Shown one piece after another: positions 1-8,049 of a stretch of 33,836 nucleotides of DNA. Position numbers and translations under genes: made by a program. Position 1 is the stretch's first letter, and every line of letters starts with the position of its first letter. The stretch is from JBCDIQ01 sp039024295 (GTDB lineage Bacteria > Bacteroidota > Bacteroidia > J057). The stretch covers positions 1 to 33,836 of the forward strand of contig JBCDIQ010000011.1 of the NCBI GenBank assembly GCA_039024295.1, written 5' to 3'. The notes under the pieces were generated by a model. That model did no database searches and was not told the DNA's origin. It saw nothing but the letters and a program-made list of their open reading frames with translations.

Positions 1-201
1 CGTTTGTTCATAGGTCAAAAAGCGGGGATAGGCCTCCTTTAAAATCTGGCGAGCCTTATCATTTCGGGGGGATTGGCGTAACCGCTTGATTGATCGGTTC
101 ACGGATTCGTAATAGTCCCCACGTTTCAATGCTTTCTTGCCGCTGGAACAAGCAGAGATCAACACCATGGCAAGAAGAAGGAAGGGTAAATATTTTTTCA
201 T
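1..201 (-). CDS. Lipoprotein, N-terminal part only (gene runs off the left edge)
   Basis: Reading leftwards from the ATG at 201, the frame is open for 67 codons to the edge of the window, so the C-terminus is missing. The N-terminus is a textbook lipoprotein signal: MKK, a hydrophobic stretch, then the lipobox I15-S16-A17-C18. The mature start (CSSGKKALKRGDYYES) is followed by a basic helical stretch that looks like the first helices of a TPR-type repeat (ALKRGDYYESVNRSIKRL). I infer an outer-membrane lipoprotein facing the periplasm. Function is unknown. The 170 bases between it and the next gene upstream hold no clear promoter or terminator. Confidence 0.75.
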   Translation of the reverse strand, partial: MKKYLPFLLLAMVLISACSSGKKALKRGDYYESVNRSIKRLRQSPRNDKARQILKEAYPRFLTYEQT

Positions 202-371
202 GATGGAAGAATAAGGTGTATGCCTAAACTTACGCCCGAAGGTTTAGCAGGTTTATAGGTATTGAACAGCGGTCTGCTCAAGCTTTTCAGGCGTGCAATA
301 TCGTGAAAAGTCCGTGTATTGGGAATACAGCCTTTGATAAGAACTTGTGTGATGCCCAGACGAAAGTGCCC

Positions 372-803
372 TCATTGAGGGATTCTGTTCCGTAACTTCC
401 GGACAATTCCCAAAATTAAATTAAAGACAAATAGTACTTGAGCAGGAAACCACACATAGCTAATGCTGTGAGAAATTATTTGAAGTAGGTCAATTGAGGG
501 TTTGGGGATTCCTCCAGGAAAAGCTACAATCCATGCTAAGCCGATGAACATGGATTCCCAAATAGTTACGAAAACATGGATATGTGTAATTACGGGGATC
601 AGCAAAAGGTTAAATCGAGAAGCTCCCCAATAAATTCCTGCAAAAAGCACCAGTACTCCGGCAAGGACAATTAACACCTGCCAGACTTCCAGGAGAGCCA
701 TAGTGTCATATAGGGGAATATTCCACCTTTTTCCAGAATTGAAGATTGCCAGGCAAACCAGTCCAACTGCGAACAAAGAGAATATTTTCTCGGGCCGTTT
801 CAT
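372..803 (-). CDS. Small integral membrane protein of unknown function
   Basis: This is a 143-residue protein starting MKRPEK at the ATG at 803. The same frame is open 21 codons further up, to 866, but that start would overlap the end of the preceding DUF4349 gene and add a less plausible N-terminus. About four hydrophobic segments are visible: one near residues 8-22, one near 40-60 (VWQVLIVLAGVLVLFAGIYW), one near 65-92 and one near 115-135, ending in a basic tail (GIVRKLRNRIPQ). An HIHVFVTIWE stretch sits in the third segment. It lies 41 bases behind the DUF4349 gene on the same strand, so the two are probably co-transcribed. I do not recognise the family. Confidence 0.6.
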   Translation of the reverse strand: MKRPEKIFSLFAVGLVCLAIFNSGKRWNIPLYDTMALLEVWQVLIVLAGVLVLFAGIYWGASRFNLLLIPVITHIHVFVTIWESMFIGLAWIVAFPGGIPKPSIDLLQIISHSISYVWFPAQVLFVFNLILGIVRKLRNRIPQ

Positions 804-844
804 GACAAACAGTATCGTCAAAAATGACCTGAAATAAAACAGGA

Positions 845-1525
845 TTAGTTCCTGACGAACAACCACTTCACAGAGTGATACAACCCGATCCCGATGTACC
901 CCAGCAACCCGGGCTTGGTTTTTTCCTTCAAGGTGACGGTCAGGGTGGAAAAAGCCTCCAGGTGGTTCAGGCGATTGATTTTACCTGTAAGTCGATCAAT
1001 GGTACCATTGAGCCGTTCCAGTTCCTTCTCCACAAGCAGGGCTGATCCTACATTTTCTGCTTTGGCAAGTAACTCCAGATAACGCTCACGCGCCTTCTTA
1101 GCGTTATCGAGCCTGATTTGGAAATCTAGGAATTCCTCGGTCACATCCATCCCGGATACGTTTCGAGCCTCTACCTTTCCCATGGCAGCAACTTGCTCCA
1201 TTGCAGGTTCCAGAAACTCACTTTTCACCCGGATAATCACCCGTTCTCGATTGCTTTGGTTGACATAGCCGTTGTATTGTTGGGCAAGTGCAGTCAATTG
1301 AACCACCGCAGAATCTGGGTCTTTGACCGTCAAAGTAAGTGCAGCTGAATAAATCACCTTACGTTCATTGATGGCCACCTCTGAGAAGTTGACATCAGAT
1401 TTATCCTGTGGGCGTGAGGATTGAACAATTGGGGAGGTGCTAGGGATTTCCTCCATGCTGGTACAGCAGGTGAAGCACAATGCCAGCACGAGTAACAGGA
1501 CGAAAGAATGACGATAGAGAATCAT
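845..1525 (-). CDS. DUF4349 domain-containing exported protein
   Basis: This 226-residue protein has a signal sequence ending in a Cys-rich stretch (LALCFTCCTS). It may be a lipoprotein, but the box is not canonical. The rest matches the DUF4349 pattern: a beta strand (VIYSAALTLTVKD), a YNGYVNQS segment, a strand-helix unit (VIIRVKSEFLEPAMEQVAAMG), the hallmark DVTEEFLDFQIRLDNAKK, then a long amphipathic helical hairpin rich in Leu, Glu and Lys (AENVGSALLVEKELERLNG). It ends with TLTVTLKEK and a hydrophobic C-terminus (GLLGYIGIGLYHSV), as usual in this family. The molecular role of DUF4349 is not established; envelope anchoring by both ends is inferred. It is transcribed divergently from gnd across a 190-base gap. 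Confidence 0.85.
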   Translation of the reverse strand: MILYRHSFVLLLVLALCFTCCTSMEEIPSTSPIVQSSRPQDKSDVNFSEVAINERKVIYSAALTLTVKDPDSAVVQLTALAQQYNGYVNQSNRERVIIRVKSEFLEPAMEQVAAMGKVEARNVSGMDVTEEFLDFQIRLDNAKKARERYLELLAKAENVGSALLVEKELERLNGTIDRLTGKINRLNHLEAFSTLTVTLKEKTKPGLLGYIGIGLYHSVKWLFVRN

Positions 1526-1651
1526 GAGGTATAGAAGTTAATGTTGGTTATTCTCTTAACGAATCAACAAAGGGAAACCACATTTTTGCCTAAAGGTCGC
1601 GTGATAAACATACAAAGGTGAGATTTTTGGTTAGCATTGAAAAAAGCGAGT

Positions 1652-1691
1652 TTTGTTGAACAATTATGTCGTTTTTACATTTTAATTTTTG
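1652..1691 (+). promoter_or_regulatory. Candidate promoter for gnd-zwf
   Basis: In the divergent gap, TTTTGTTG (1652-1658) lies upstream of TAATTTTTG (1683-1691). The second resembles the Bacteroidota -7 box TAnnTTTG but has one extra base between TA and TTTG. The spacing between elements, about 24 bases, is a little long. The element ends 24 bases before the gnd ATG, a typical leader length for this phylum. Confidence 0.35.
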
Positions 1692-1715
1692 TAGTCAACA
1701 CACAACTTATACCAC

Positions 1716-2618
1716 ATGAAACTCGGATTTATTGGCCTTGGAAAAATGGGCGCCAACATGGTTGAGCGCCTTTTAGGTGAATCTCACGAACTGGTCGTGA
1801 CCGACCTCTCACAAGTAGCGGTTGATACTGCGGTAAGCAAAGGGGCCTCCGCTGCTTCTTCCCTGGAAAATTTGGTAGACCAACTGCCCGAAAGGAAGGT
1901 AATCTGGATCATGGTACCTGCAGGCAAACCAGTTACAGATACCATTGAAACATTGATCCCACACCTTAACGCTGGCGATATCCTGATTGACGGGGGGAAT
2001 TCCTTTTGGCGACAGTCAGTTGAAAGAGGCGAGCACTTGGCAGAACATGGCATCCATTACGTCGACTGTGGAGTGAGTGGGGGTGTTTGGGGATTGACAG
2101 AAGGATATTGCCTGATGTATGGCGGCGACAAAGAAGCCTGCGATTATGTTGAACCGATATTTAAAACGCTGGCACCACCTGACGGCTACCTCTATTGCGG
2201 TGCTTCTGGCAGTGGACACATGGTCAAAATGGTACACAATGGCATTGAATATGGCATGATGCAGGCCTATGCTGAGGGCTTTGAAATCATGGAAAAATCT
2301 CCCTATGGGCTCAACCTGGAAGCTATCTCCAAGGTATGGATGCAGGGAAGTGTGGTCCGTTCCTGGTTATTGGAATTGGCCGGACTGGCACTGGCGGCCG
2401 ATCCTAAGCTGGACGAGATCAAAGGCTATGTGAATGACAGTGGGGAAGGTAGGTGGACGGTCCAAACGGCAATTGACTTTGACGTGCCTGCCCATGTGAT
2501 CACTTCTTCTCTGTATACGCGTTTTGAGTCTCGTCAGGAAGATTCCTTTGCCATGAAAATGCTGGCAGCCCTACGGAACCAGTTTGGCGGACATGCAGTG
2601 GTGAAAGACACCGAATAA
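1716..2618 (+). CDS. gnd: 6-phosphogluconate dehydrogenase, short (decarboxylating, GndA-like) form
   Basis: This enzyme oxidatively decarboxylates 6-phosphogluconate to ribulose 5-phosphate in the cytoplasmic pentose-phosphate pathway. The 300-residue length fits the short bacterial form, not the 470-residue NADP-dependent form. The Rossmann loop is G7-L-G-K-M-G12. The second strand ends in Asp30 (VVTDLSQ), where NADP-using enzymes carry Asn-Arg-Thr, so NAD+ preference is inferred. The family signature IDGGNS and the substrate-loop motif CGVSGGVWG are present. The catalytic segment GHMVKMVHNGIEYG carries the expected Lys171 and Asn175. zwf follows after 49 bases on the same strand, so the two oxidative steps are probably made together. 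No 6-phosphogluconolactonase gene lies between or next to them. Confidence 0.93.
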   Translation: MKLGFIGLGKMGANMVERLLGESHELVVTDLSQVAVDTAVSKGASAASSLENLVDQLPERKVIWIMVPAGKPVTDTIETLIPHLNAGDILIDGGNSFWRQSVERGEHLAEHGIHYVDCGVSGGVWGLTEGYCLMYGGDKEACDYVEPIFKTLAPPDGYLYCGASGSGHMVKMVHNGIEYGMMQAYAEGFEIMEKSPYGLNLEAISKVWMQGSVVRSWLLELAGLALAADPKLDEIKGYVNDSGEGRWTVQTAIDFDVPAHVITSSLYTRFESRQEDSFAMKMLAALRNQFGGHAVVKDTE

Positions 2619-2629
2619 CTGTATCACCC

Positions 2630-2659
2630 CCGAAAACTGTAAACAGAAAACCGAAAACT
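2630..2659 (+). repeat. Short direct repeat CCGAAAACT in the gnd-zwf spacer
   Basis: CCGAAAACT occurs at 2630-2638 and again at 2651-2659, with a third GAAAAC core at 2646-2651 between them. It fills most of the 49-base spacer. The function is unknown. It may be a member of a small intergenic repeat family or simple slippage. Confidence 0.5.
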
Positions 2660-2667
2660 CAATCAGC

Positions 2668-4194
2668 ATGAAAGCCACAGATCCATGTGTGTTAGTCATA
2701 TTTGGTGCCTCCGGAGACCTTACCTATCGGAAGCTTATTCCTTCGATTTACGACCTCTTTTGCCAAGGCCTTCTCCCGGACTGCTTTGCAGTGGTAGGGG
2801 TAGGCCGAAGCGGGTATAACGATGCGAGTTTCCGGGAAAAGGTCATGCCAGGGGTAGAAGAATTTGCCAATAAGAAGGCAAGCCTTCCTGAGAAACTGGC
2901 CAATTTTGCCAGCTTACTGTATTACTGCCAATTGGATACCAGCAATGAGGCTGAATATATCAAACTGAGTGAAAAACTTAAGCAAGTCGATGGGGACTGC
3001 CACACTGGAGGTAATTATTTGTACTACCTCGCCACCCCTCCAAAGCTTTACAGCATCGTGCCTTTTCATCTGGCTGCACATGGTCTCAACAAAAGTGGCT
3101 CAGGTTGGAAACGCCTCATCGTTGAAAAACCGTTCGGGTACGATCTGGAAACGGCCAAAGCACTGAATCGAAAACTACTCGAAGTGTTTGATGAACATCA
3201 GTTGTACCGCATAGATCATTACCTGGGAAAGGAGACGGTTCAGAACTTACTGGTCACCCGCTTTGCCAATGGCATTTTTGAACCCTTGTGGAACCGAAAT
3301 TACATCAACCATATTGAGATCACCTCTGCAGAAAGTGTAAGTGTAGGTGACAGGGGCGGGTATTATGATAGTTCAGGTGCACTGCGTGACATGGTACAAA
3401 ACCACCTGATGCAATTGCTGGGCATGGTGGCGATGGAGCCCCCTACGGTGATAGAAGCCAATGCGATTCGGAATGAAGTATTAAAGGTGTTCCAATCTTT
3501 GCGCCCCCTCACCCCTGAAGCTGTTGCCCAAAATGTCATCCGGGGACAATACATGGCATCGAGGGTTCGAGGAGAAACCCACAAAGGCTACCGGCAGGAA
3601 AAAGGAGTTCCCGAAGATTCCCGTACCGAGACCTATGTAGCAATGAAGTTTTTCATTGACAATTGGCGGTGGGGAGGGGTACCGTTTTACTTGCGTACGG
3701 GTAAATCATTGCCCACACGGGTCACGGAGGTGGTGGTTCACTTCAAAGAAACCCCTCACAAGTTATTTGCACAGCCGGGAGTGGTTTCACGAGAAAACCA
3801 GCTCATCATCCGGATTCAACCTAATGAAGGCATTCTGATGAAGTTTGATGTAAAAATGCCAGGGCAAGGATTTGTGACCAAACAGGTAAACATGGACTTC
3901 CACTATGAAGAACTCACTGATGCTTACGTGCCCAGCGCCTACGAGCGCTTGTTGCTGGATGCCATGTTGGGAGATTCCACCTTGTTTGCCAGAGGAGATG
4001 CCGTAGAGGCTGCCTGGGAATACGTGATGCCCATTTTAGATGGCTGGAAAAATGATCCCAATATCCCCGTTCACGGCTACCCTGCAGGCACCTGGGGGCC
4101 GGAGTCAGCGGACAAATTAATTGGCAACTCTGCTGATACCTGGCGGTACCCCTGCAAGAACCTTGCGGATGACGGGGAATACTGCTTGCTATAA
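2668..4194 (+). CDS. zwf: Glucose-6-phosphate 1-dehydrogenase
   Basis: This enzyme makes 6-phosphogluconolactone from glucose 6-phosphate with reduction of NADP+ (or NAD+), the entry step of the oxidative pentose-phosphate pathway. The length of 508 residues is normal. The nucleotide-binding loop is G13-A-S-G-D-L18 followed by TYRKLIPS. The substrate signature R181-I-D-H-Y-L-G-K-E189 is intact. The catalytic-base histidine is found as His246 in DMVQNHLMQ. Later family stretches such as RTGKSLPTR and the C-terminal YPAGTWGPESADKL are also conserved. It is the second gene after gnd. A small stem-loop lies after its stop, before tonB. Confidence 0.97.
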   Translation: MKATDPCVLVIFGASGDLTYRKLIPSIYDLFCQGLLPDCFAVVGVGRSGYNDASFREKVMPGVEEFANKKASLPEKLANFASLLYYCQLDTSNEAEYIKLSEKLKQVDGDCHTGGNYLYYLATPPKLYSIVPFHLAAHGLNKSGSGWKRLIVEKPFGYDLETAKALNRKLLEVFDEHQLYRIDHYLGKETVQNLLVTRFANGIFEPLWNRNYINHIEITSAESVSVGDRGGYYDSSGALRDMVQNHLMQLLGMVAMEPPTVIEANAIRNEVLKVFQSLRPLTPEAVAQNVIRGQYMASRVRGETHKGYRQEKGVPEDSRTETYVAMKFFIDNWRWGGVPFYLRTGKSLPTRVTEVVVHFKETPHKLFAQPGVVSRENQLIIRIQPNEGILMKFDVKMPGQGFVTKQVNMDFHYEELTDAYVPSAYERLLLDAMLGDSTLFARGDAVEAAWEYVMPILDGWKNDPNIPVHGYPAGTWGPESADKLIGNSADTWRYPCKNLADDGEYCLL

Positions 4195-4218
4195 TTTTGT
4201 AAAAGTTTTATGGAAACT

Positions 4219-4287
4219 CATTAGGTCAGCCCTCTTATGGGCAAAGGCAGTCAGCCTTTGTTCCATCATTAAATTCTCTGACCTATG
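4219..4287 (+). promoter_or_regulatory. Nested inverted repeats in the tonB leader, reaching the start codon
   Basis: Outer arms AGGTCAG (4223-4229) and CTGACCT (4278-4284) are exact complements. The second arm touches the tonB ATG at 4285. Allowing one bulged T at 4221, the bases CAT at 4219-4222 can also pair with the ATG. Inside this lies a second perfect stem, CAAAGGC (4242-4248) with GCCTTTG (4254-4260), loop AGTCA. The inner hairpin is not followed by a U-run, so it is a poor terminator for zwf. It could be a leader structure that controls tonB translation. Pairing is seen in the sequence; function is inferred. Confidence 0.4.
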
Positions 4288-5094
4288 GCCCACGTTATTA
4301 AAGCGGATTGGGACGAGATGCTCTTTGAGTCTCGTGAACGGTCCTATGGCGCTTATGCGCTCCGCAAACACTACGCCCGGCATTTATTTTCCGGCCTCGG
4401 AATCATGTGTTTTCTGTTTATCACAGGAGCTGCACTTCCCGGCTTATTTGAGCCAGAACCTCCCAGACAAGCCGAGAAATCAACCACCTTTATACTCGAA
4501 CTTCTGGACAGTCCCCTCAAGGATGAAATTCCTGAAGAGGAGATAACTGAACCTGACTTGCCACCCCCCGTTCCTCCTCAGGTTCGTGTACTTGATGCCC
4601 GCATCCCTGAACCAGCTCCTATTAACGAGATAGATTCAGTTGCTGAAATTGCCTCAGTGGATAGCCTTCGAGCAGCACCTGCATTAGGCCTGGCGAACCT
4701 AGATGGCGCACTCGAAGGGGTATTCGATGGCGAGATTGACGGAAAAGGCGTACCGGATATTATTTCTGAGCCTGCTGAGGAAGATCCTCCCATTGACATG
4801 GTAAATTTCGCAGCAGAAGAACCTCAGACAATTAACATGAATGAAGTCAGAAAAATGATTGGGTATCCAGAACTGGCAAAAAATAATGGTATCGAAGGGA
4901 TGGTTGTCATTCGGATATTGGTAGATAAATATGGCAACTATAAAAAGCACAAGGTGATCAAAAAGATTCATCCACTTTTGTCCAAAGCCTGCGAAGCTCA
5001 TCTTTCCAAATTAAGGTTTACCCCTGCAATTCAGGGCGGAAACCCCATTCCCTTTTGGGTGAATATTCCTTTCAGATTTATCCTGGTCGATTAG
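4285..5094 (+). CDS. tonB: Energy transducer TonB
   Basis: TonB couples the inner-membrane proton motive force, through ExbB/ExbD, to outer-membrane receptors. This 269-residue protein has the Bacteroidota-type cytoplasmic N-terminus (FESRERSYGAYALRKHY, residues 14-30), where other phyla have a short tail. One membrane helix follows at about 34-54. Then comes a long Pro/Glu/Asp-rich periplasmic linker (about 55-185, with DLPPPVPPQ) and a TonB C-terminal domain at about 187-269 (MIGYPELAKNNGIEGMVVIR, then LRFTPAIQGGNPIPFWV). No exbB or exbD is nearby, so it is an orphan transducer here. A leader that can fold precedes it, and a terminator that works in both directions follows it. Confidence 0.93.
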   Translation: MAHVIKADWDEMLFESRERSYGAYALRKHYARHLFSGLGIMCFLFITGAALPGLFEPEPPRQAEKSTTFILELLDSPLKDEIPEEEITEPDLPPPVPPQVRVLDARIPEPAPINEIDSVAEIASVDSLRAAPALGLANLDGALEGVFDGEIDGKGVPDIISEPAEEDPPIDMVNFAAEEPQTINMNEVRKMIGYPELAKNNGIEGMVVIRILVDKYGNYKKHKVIKKIHPLLSKACEAHLSKLRFTPAIQGGNPIPFWVNIPFRFILVD

Positions 5095-5127
5095 GCAAAG
5101 GATAATGTTTCAATCTCTGCAAAACAA

Positions 5128-5156
5128 AAAGGGCTACCCAAATCGGGCAGCCCTTT
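5128..5156. terminator. Bidirectional rho-independent terminator between tonB and the T9SS cargo gene
   Basis: The arms AAAGGGCT and AGCCCTTT pair perfectly. After one A-C mismatch the stem continues with CCC/GGG, closing on an AAATC loop. Both flanks are T-rich when read outwards: CATTTTAT on the plus strand, and the complement of GCAAAACAAAAA on the minus strand. It sits exactly between two convergent genes, so it can serve both. Confidence 0.85.
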
Positions 5157-5178
5157 CATTTTATATCAACCTAGACGG

Positions 5179-7899
5179 TTACTCAATCAACACCTTACGG
5201 GTAAGGCTTCCTTGGGAGGAATCCAACTTCAGCATATACATGCCAGCAGGAAGCTCAGCAAGGTTGAGTTTGCGCTCAAGTCGCAAGGCTTTCTCATGCG
5301 TTTCCCTGAGAACGGCCTTGCCTTGCAGGTCAAACAAGCGAATGTTAACGTCATCAGCCTGCTGAAGCACAAGGCTCAGGTTAAGGTCACCCTGAGTTGG
5401 ATTTGGGAAAAGCTCCAAGCTCAAGAACCCAGCATTGTCCAGTTCTTCCAGGCTCACGTTGAAGTCAACCGTAATGTCGAAATTCTTTTTACAACCAAGA
5501 CTGTCAAATACAGTCACCTCATAGACCCCACCAGCAAGGTTGGTTGCAGTAGGCCCAAACTGTACAGGGCTGGTAGTCCAGGTATAAGAATAAGGCGCAG
5601 AACCACCAGATACCGTAACGGTGGCAGAACCATTTTGGGTACCATTATCAGGCGTACTGCTACCAGTTAGTGTCATGGCAGTTGGGGCAATAATGCTTGC
5701 CGTGGCAGAATTCTTACAGCCAGAGTTATCAGTAACGGTAACGGTGTAATTACCAATTGGGAGGTTGAGCTGGTCTTTAGAAGTACCACCATTGCTCCAG
5801 GAATAAGTATAAGGTGGGTTTCCACCAGAAACTGCAAGGTCGATACGACCATCAGAATCATTGCTACAATCTACATTGGTAATAGTGGTGTTCAGAACTG
5901 TTGGCGGTACAGTAGAAGTTACAGTACCAGTTGCAACCGTCGCACATCCGGCACTGTCATAGGTAGTTACGGTATAACGTCCAGAAGGGAGGTTAATGCG
6001 TGAGGCACCGGTTGAACCGTCATTCCATACATAAGTGAAAGGAGAAATACCACCTGTTGGGCTGGCAAGTGCAGAACCATCCTGGGTGTTTACACACAGC
6101 GAATTGTTGGTGGCTATGTTTACGCTGTAATTAGCATTGTTAGGACAGTCCAGACGTGCCTTGGCAGACTGGAATACTTCTTTCGTGTTGTTATCCTGTA
6201 CAAAGACTACCGCACGCAGGTTCATGAAATCCTCTACATTGCTACCAGCAGGGAAAGTATAATTCAGACCGGCTGCTCCGGTAAGATATACAGGAACCCC
6301 AGAAGAAAGGGGCTGAATGGTAGTTCCGTTTTCGTCTGGTATCATTTTGTGCGCCACATCCAGGAACTCTGTTTCACCATTGGTAGCCACATTATTTACC
6401 GTGCGGGTTTCGATAACCACCACCTGAACGGTCAAGTCTGTGCTTGCGATATCCACAAACGGGTTGATGATTACCTCAACTCCTACACTGCTACCAAATA
6501 CTTCCATCTGGGCATGAATTTCCATCAAAGAAGGAATCGACTGGAACTGGTCAAATAATGCCTGGGTATAGCCTCCAGCATTGCCGTCCCATTGTCCATC
6601 CAACTCCATACGAGGAATACTGTTAATGCTGTAATATCCCCTACGGTTGATGGTTTCAGTCGTAGCATAAATATCTCCTGTACCAGGGAAGTCCTGCTGA
6701 TACTTGATTGCAGTGTATTTATCCTCATTGATAGGATCGTCTAAAATTGCATGGAGATTATCGTTACCAGGACGACAGGGGCCACAGGTTGCCGAAGTAA
6801 ATACTTCATGAAGTAGTTCACGATCAGCCAGGCGAGTTGCCACAACCACTCGGGTTTCCGCTGTATCATTCATTACAGAGGCATCGGCGTTCCCATTTAC
6901 CCGGGAAGTCCAAACCTTGATGTCAAAGTTCCCAGGATTCGGGATATTCCAATTTATTGGGTGAGTAATATTTGCAGAGGCAAATGTGGGGATATTCAAA
7001 CCAGTAACGGTAGCAGTAATGGGCGCAGAACCGTTTACACTGTAATTCAGGTCTACGCTTGTGATTGGATCTGTACCAAGGTTACGGATTTCTGCTTCAA
7101 CCACTGAAACTGGAGTAGAGAAACTCAGGAAATCAGACATGATAACCTGACGTACTTCTGCATCATTGGCTGGCTGACTTCCAGGTACAAACTCATAATA
7201 AGTGTTGTCGTCACTGAGGATGCTGTTCTGAGCAAGTGAATTAACCTGAGGAGACCCCAGAACTTCAATCGCTTCGGTGCTGTTAACCTGGATACCAGCA
7301 GTGAGGGTTACATTTCCACTACAGGTATTGGTTCCCTGGATACAAATGGTACGCTGGTCAACGAGGTAAATTTTATTGGTCGTTTCTTCCAAAACGATAC
7401 TCCAATAAGTCCATCCATCCTGTACACCAGGGTGGCTACAAGAAGTCCACATAATCCAGTGCTGACGGAAGGGTGCATCTCCGAGAGTTGCAGTGGCAAT
7501 TGCATCATTGGTTCCGCCCATGTCGAGGCCCCATACACAGATAGAAGCATCGGGAATAGCGGGAGAAGGGAGGGCTGCATTAGCTGCAGGCGGAGCCAGC
7601 GTAGCGGTCAGGTCGAAGGTAAGTACACCTGTTGAGGAAACCTTGTACTGAGTAACGCTCTGGCCCGCGAACTCAAAGGGTATGGGAAGAAACTGAGGAA
7701 TGCTCCAGATGGGGGCAGCAGAAGAGTTAAGAATCGTTGCCCAGTTGGCAGAAAGGCCACCTGAAGGCTGCTCTTCATCTGTATTCACACCACCAGGGTT
7801 CATACCTGCATTGGTATTTGGAATGTAGTAGTACGACTGCGCTGAAGCAGCAACTACCCATCCCAAAACAAACAGAAGGGTAAATAGAATTCGTCTCAT
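5179..7899 (-). CDS. Large secreted Omp28-like protein with SprB repeats and T9SS type A sorting domain
   Basis: This 906-residue protein starts at the ATG at 7899 (MRRILFTLLF...), which gives a clean signal peptide ending ASAQ at about 21; the frame runs further up only to a TTG start. The N-terminal half is beta-rich and includes an extracellular sandwich region (NLGTDPITSVDLNYSVNG). Next is an Omp28/thioredoxin-like domain beginning ELLHEVFTSATCGPC, with Cys372 and Cys375. Three SprB-type repeats follow at about 595-825, each with GG..PYTYSWSNG and YTVTVTD signatures and a paired Cys. The last 79 residues are a typical T9SS CTD (FPNPTQGDLNLSL ... GMYMLKL ... RKVLIE). It is therefore exported and either surface-attached or released. 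The substrate is unknown. Confidence 0.92.
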   Translation of the reverse strand: MRRILFTLLFVLGWVVAASAQSYYYIPNTNAGMNPGGVNTDEEQPSGGLSANWATILNSSAAPIWSIPQFLPIPFEFAGQSVTQYKVSSTGVLTFDLTATLAPPAANAALPSPAIPDASICVWGLDMGGTNDAIATATLGDAPFRQHWIMWTSCSHPGVQDGWTYWSIVLEETTNKIYLVDQRTICIQGTNTCSGNVTLTAGIQVNSTEAIEVLGSPQVNSLAQNSILSDDNTYYEFVPGSQPANDAEVRQVIMSDFLSFSTPVSVVEAEIRNLGTDPITSVDLNYSVNGSAPITATVTGLNIPTFASANITHPINWNIPNPGNFDIKVWTSRVNGNADASVMNDTAETRVVVATRLADRELLHEVFTSATCGPCRPGNDNLHAILDDPINEDKYTAIKYQQDFPGTGDIYATTETINRRGYYSINSIPRMELDGQWDGNAGGYTQALFDQFQSIPSLMEIHAQMEVFGSSVGVEVIINPFVDIASTDLTVQVVVIETRTVNNVATNGETEFLDVAHKMIPDENGTTIQPLSSGVPVYLTGAAGLNYTFPAGSNVEDFMNLRAVVFVQDNNTKEVFQSAKARLDCPNNANYSVNIATNNSLCVNTQDGSALASPTGGISPFTYVWNDGSTGASRINLPSGRYTVTTYDSAGCATVATGTVTSTVPPTVLNTTITNVDCSNDSDGRIDLAVSGGNPPYTYSWSNGGTSKDQLNLPIGNYTVTVTDNSGCKNSATASIIAPTAMTLTGSSTPDNGTQNGSATVTVSGGSAPYSYTWTTSPVQFGPTATNLAGGVYEVTVFDSLGCKKNFDITVDFNVSLEELDNAGFLSLELFPNPTQGDLNLSLVLQQADDVNIRLFDLQGKAVLRETHEKALRLERKLNLAELPAGMYMLKLDSSQGSLTRKVLIE

Positions 7900-8049
7900 A
7901 ATGAACATACGTTGAGTAAGAAATAGGATCAGACCAAATAGGGAGGTGAAAAAGCGAAGTATCCAAAGAGCAATGAAAAGAATACTCAAATAAATGGTCT
8001 GAGTTTTCTTTTCAGAACGACGAAAGATACACAACAGAAGCCCTATTAG

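Noticed and set aside
369..381. CCCTC-ATT-GAGGG at the end of the small membrane-protein gene as a terminator
   Set aside because: The stem is only five bases with a three-base loop, overlaps the stop codon and has no T-run.
5212..5670. A plus-strand frame at the 3' end of the T9SS cargo gene
   Set aside because: It lies entirely opposite the sorting domain and last SprB repeat and has no recognisable features.
7900..8034. A 45-residue N-terminal extension of the T9SS cargo protein, from a TTG
   Set aside because: The ATG at 7899 gives a normal signal peptide. The extension would place two extra hydrophobic stretches before it.
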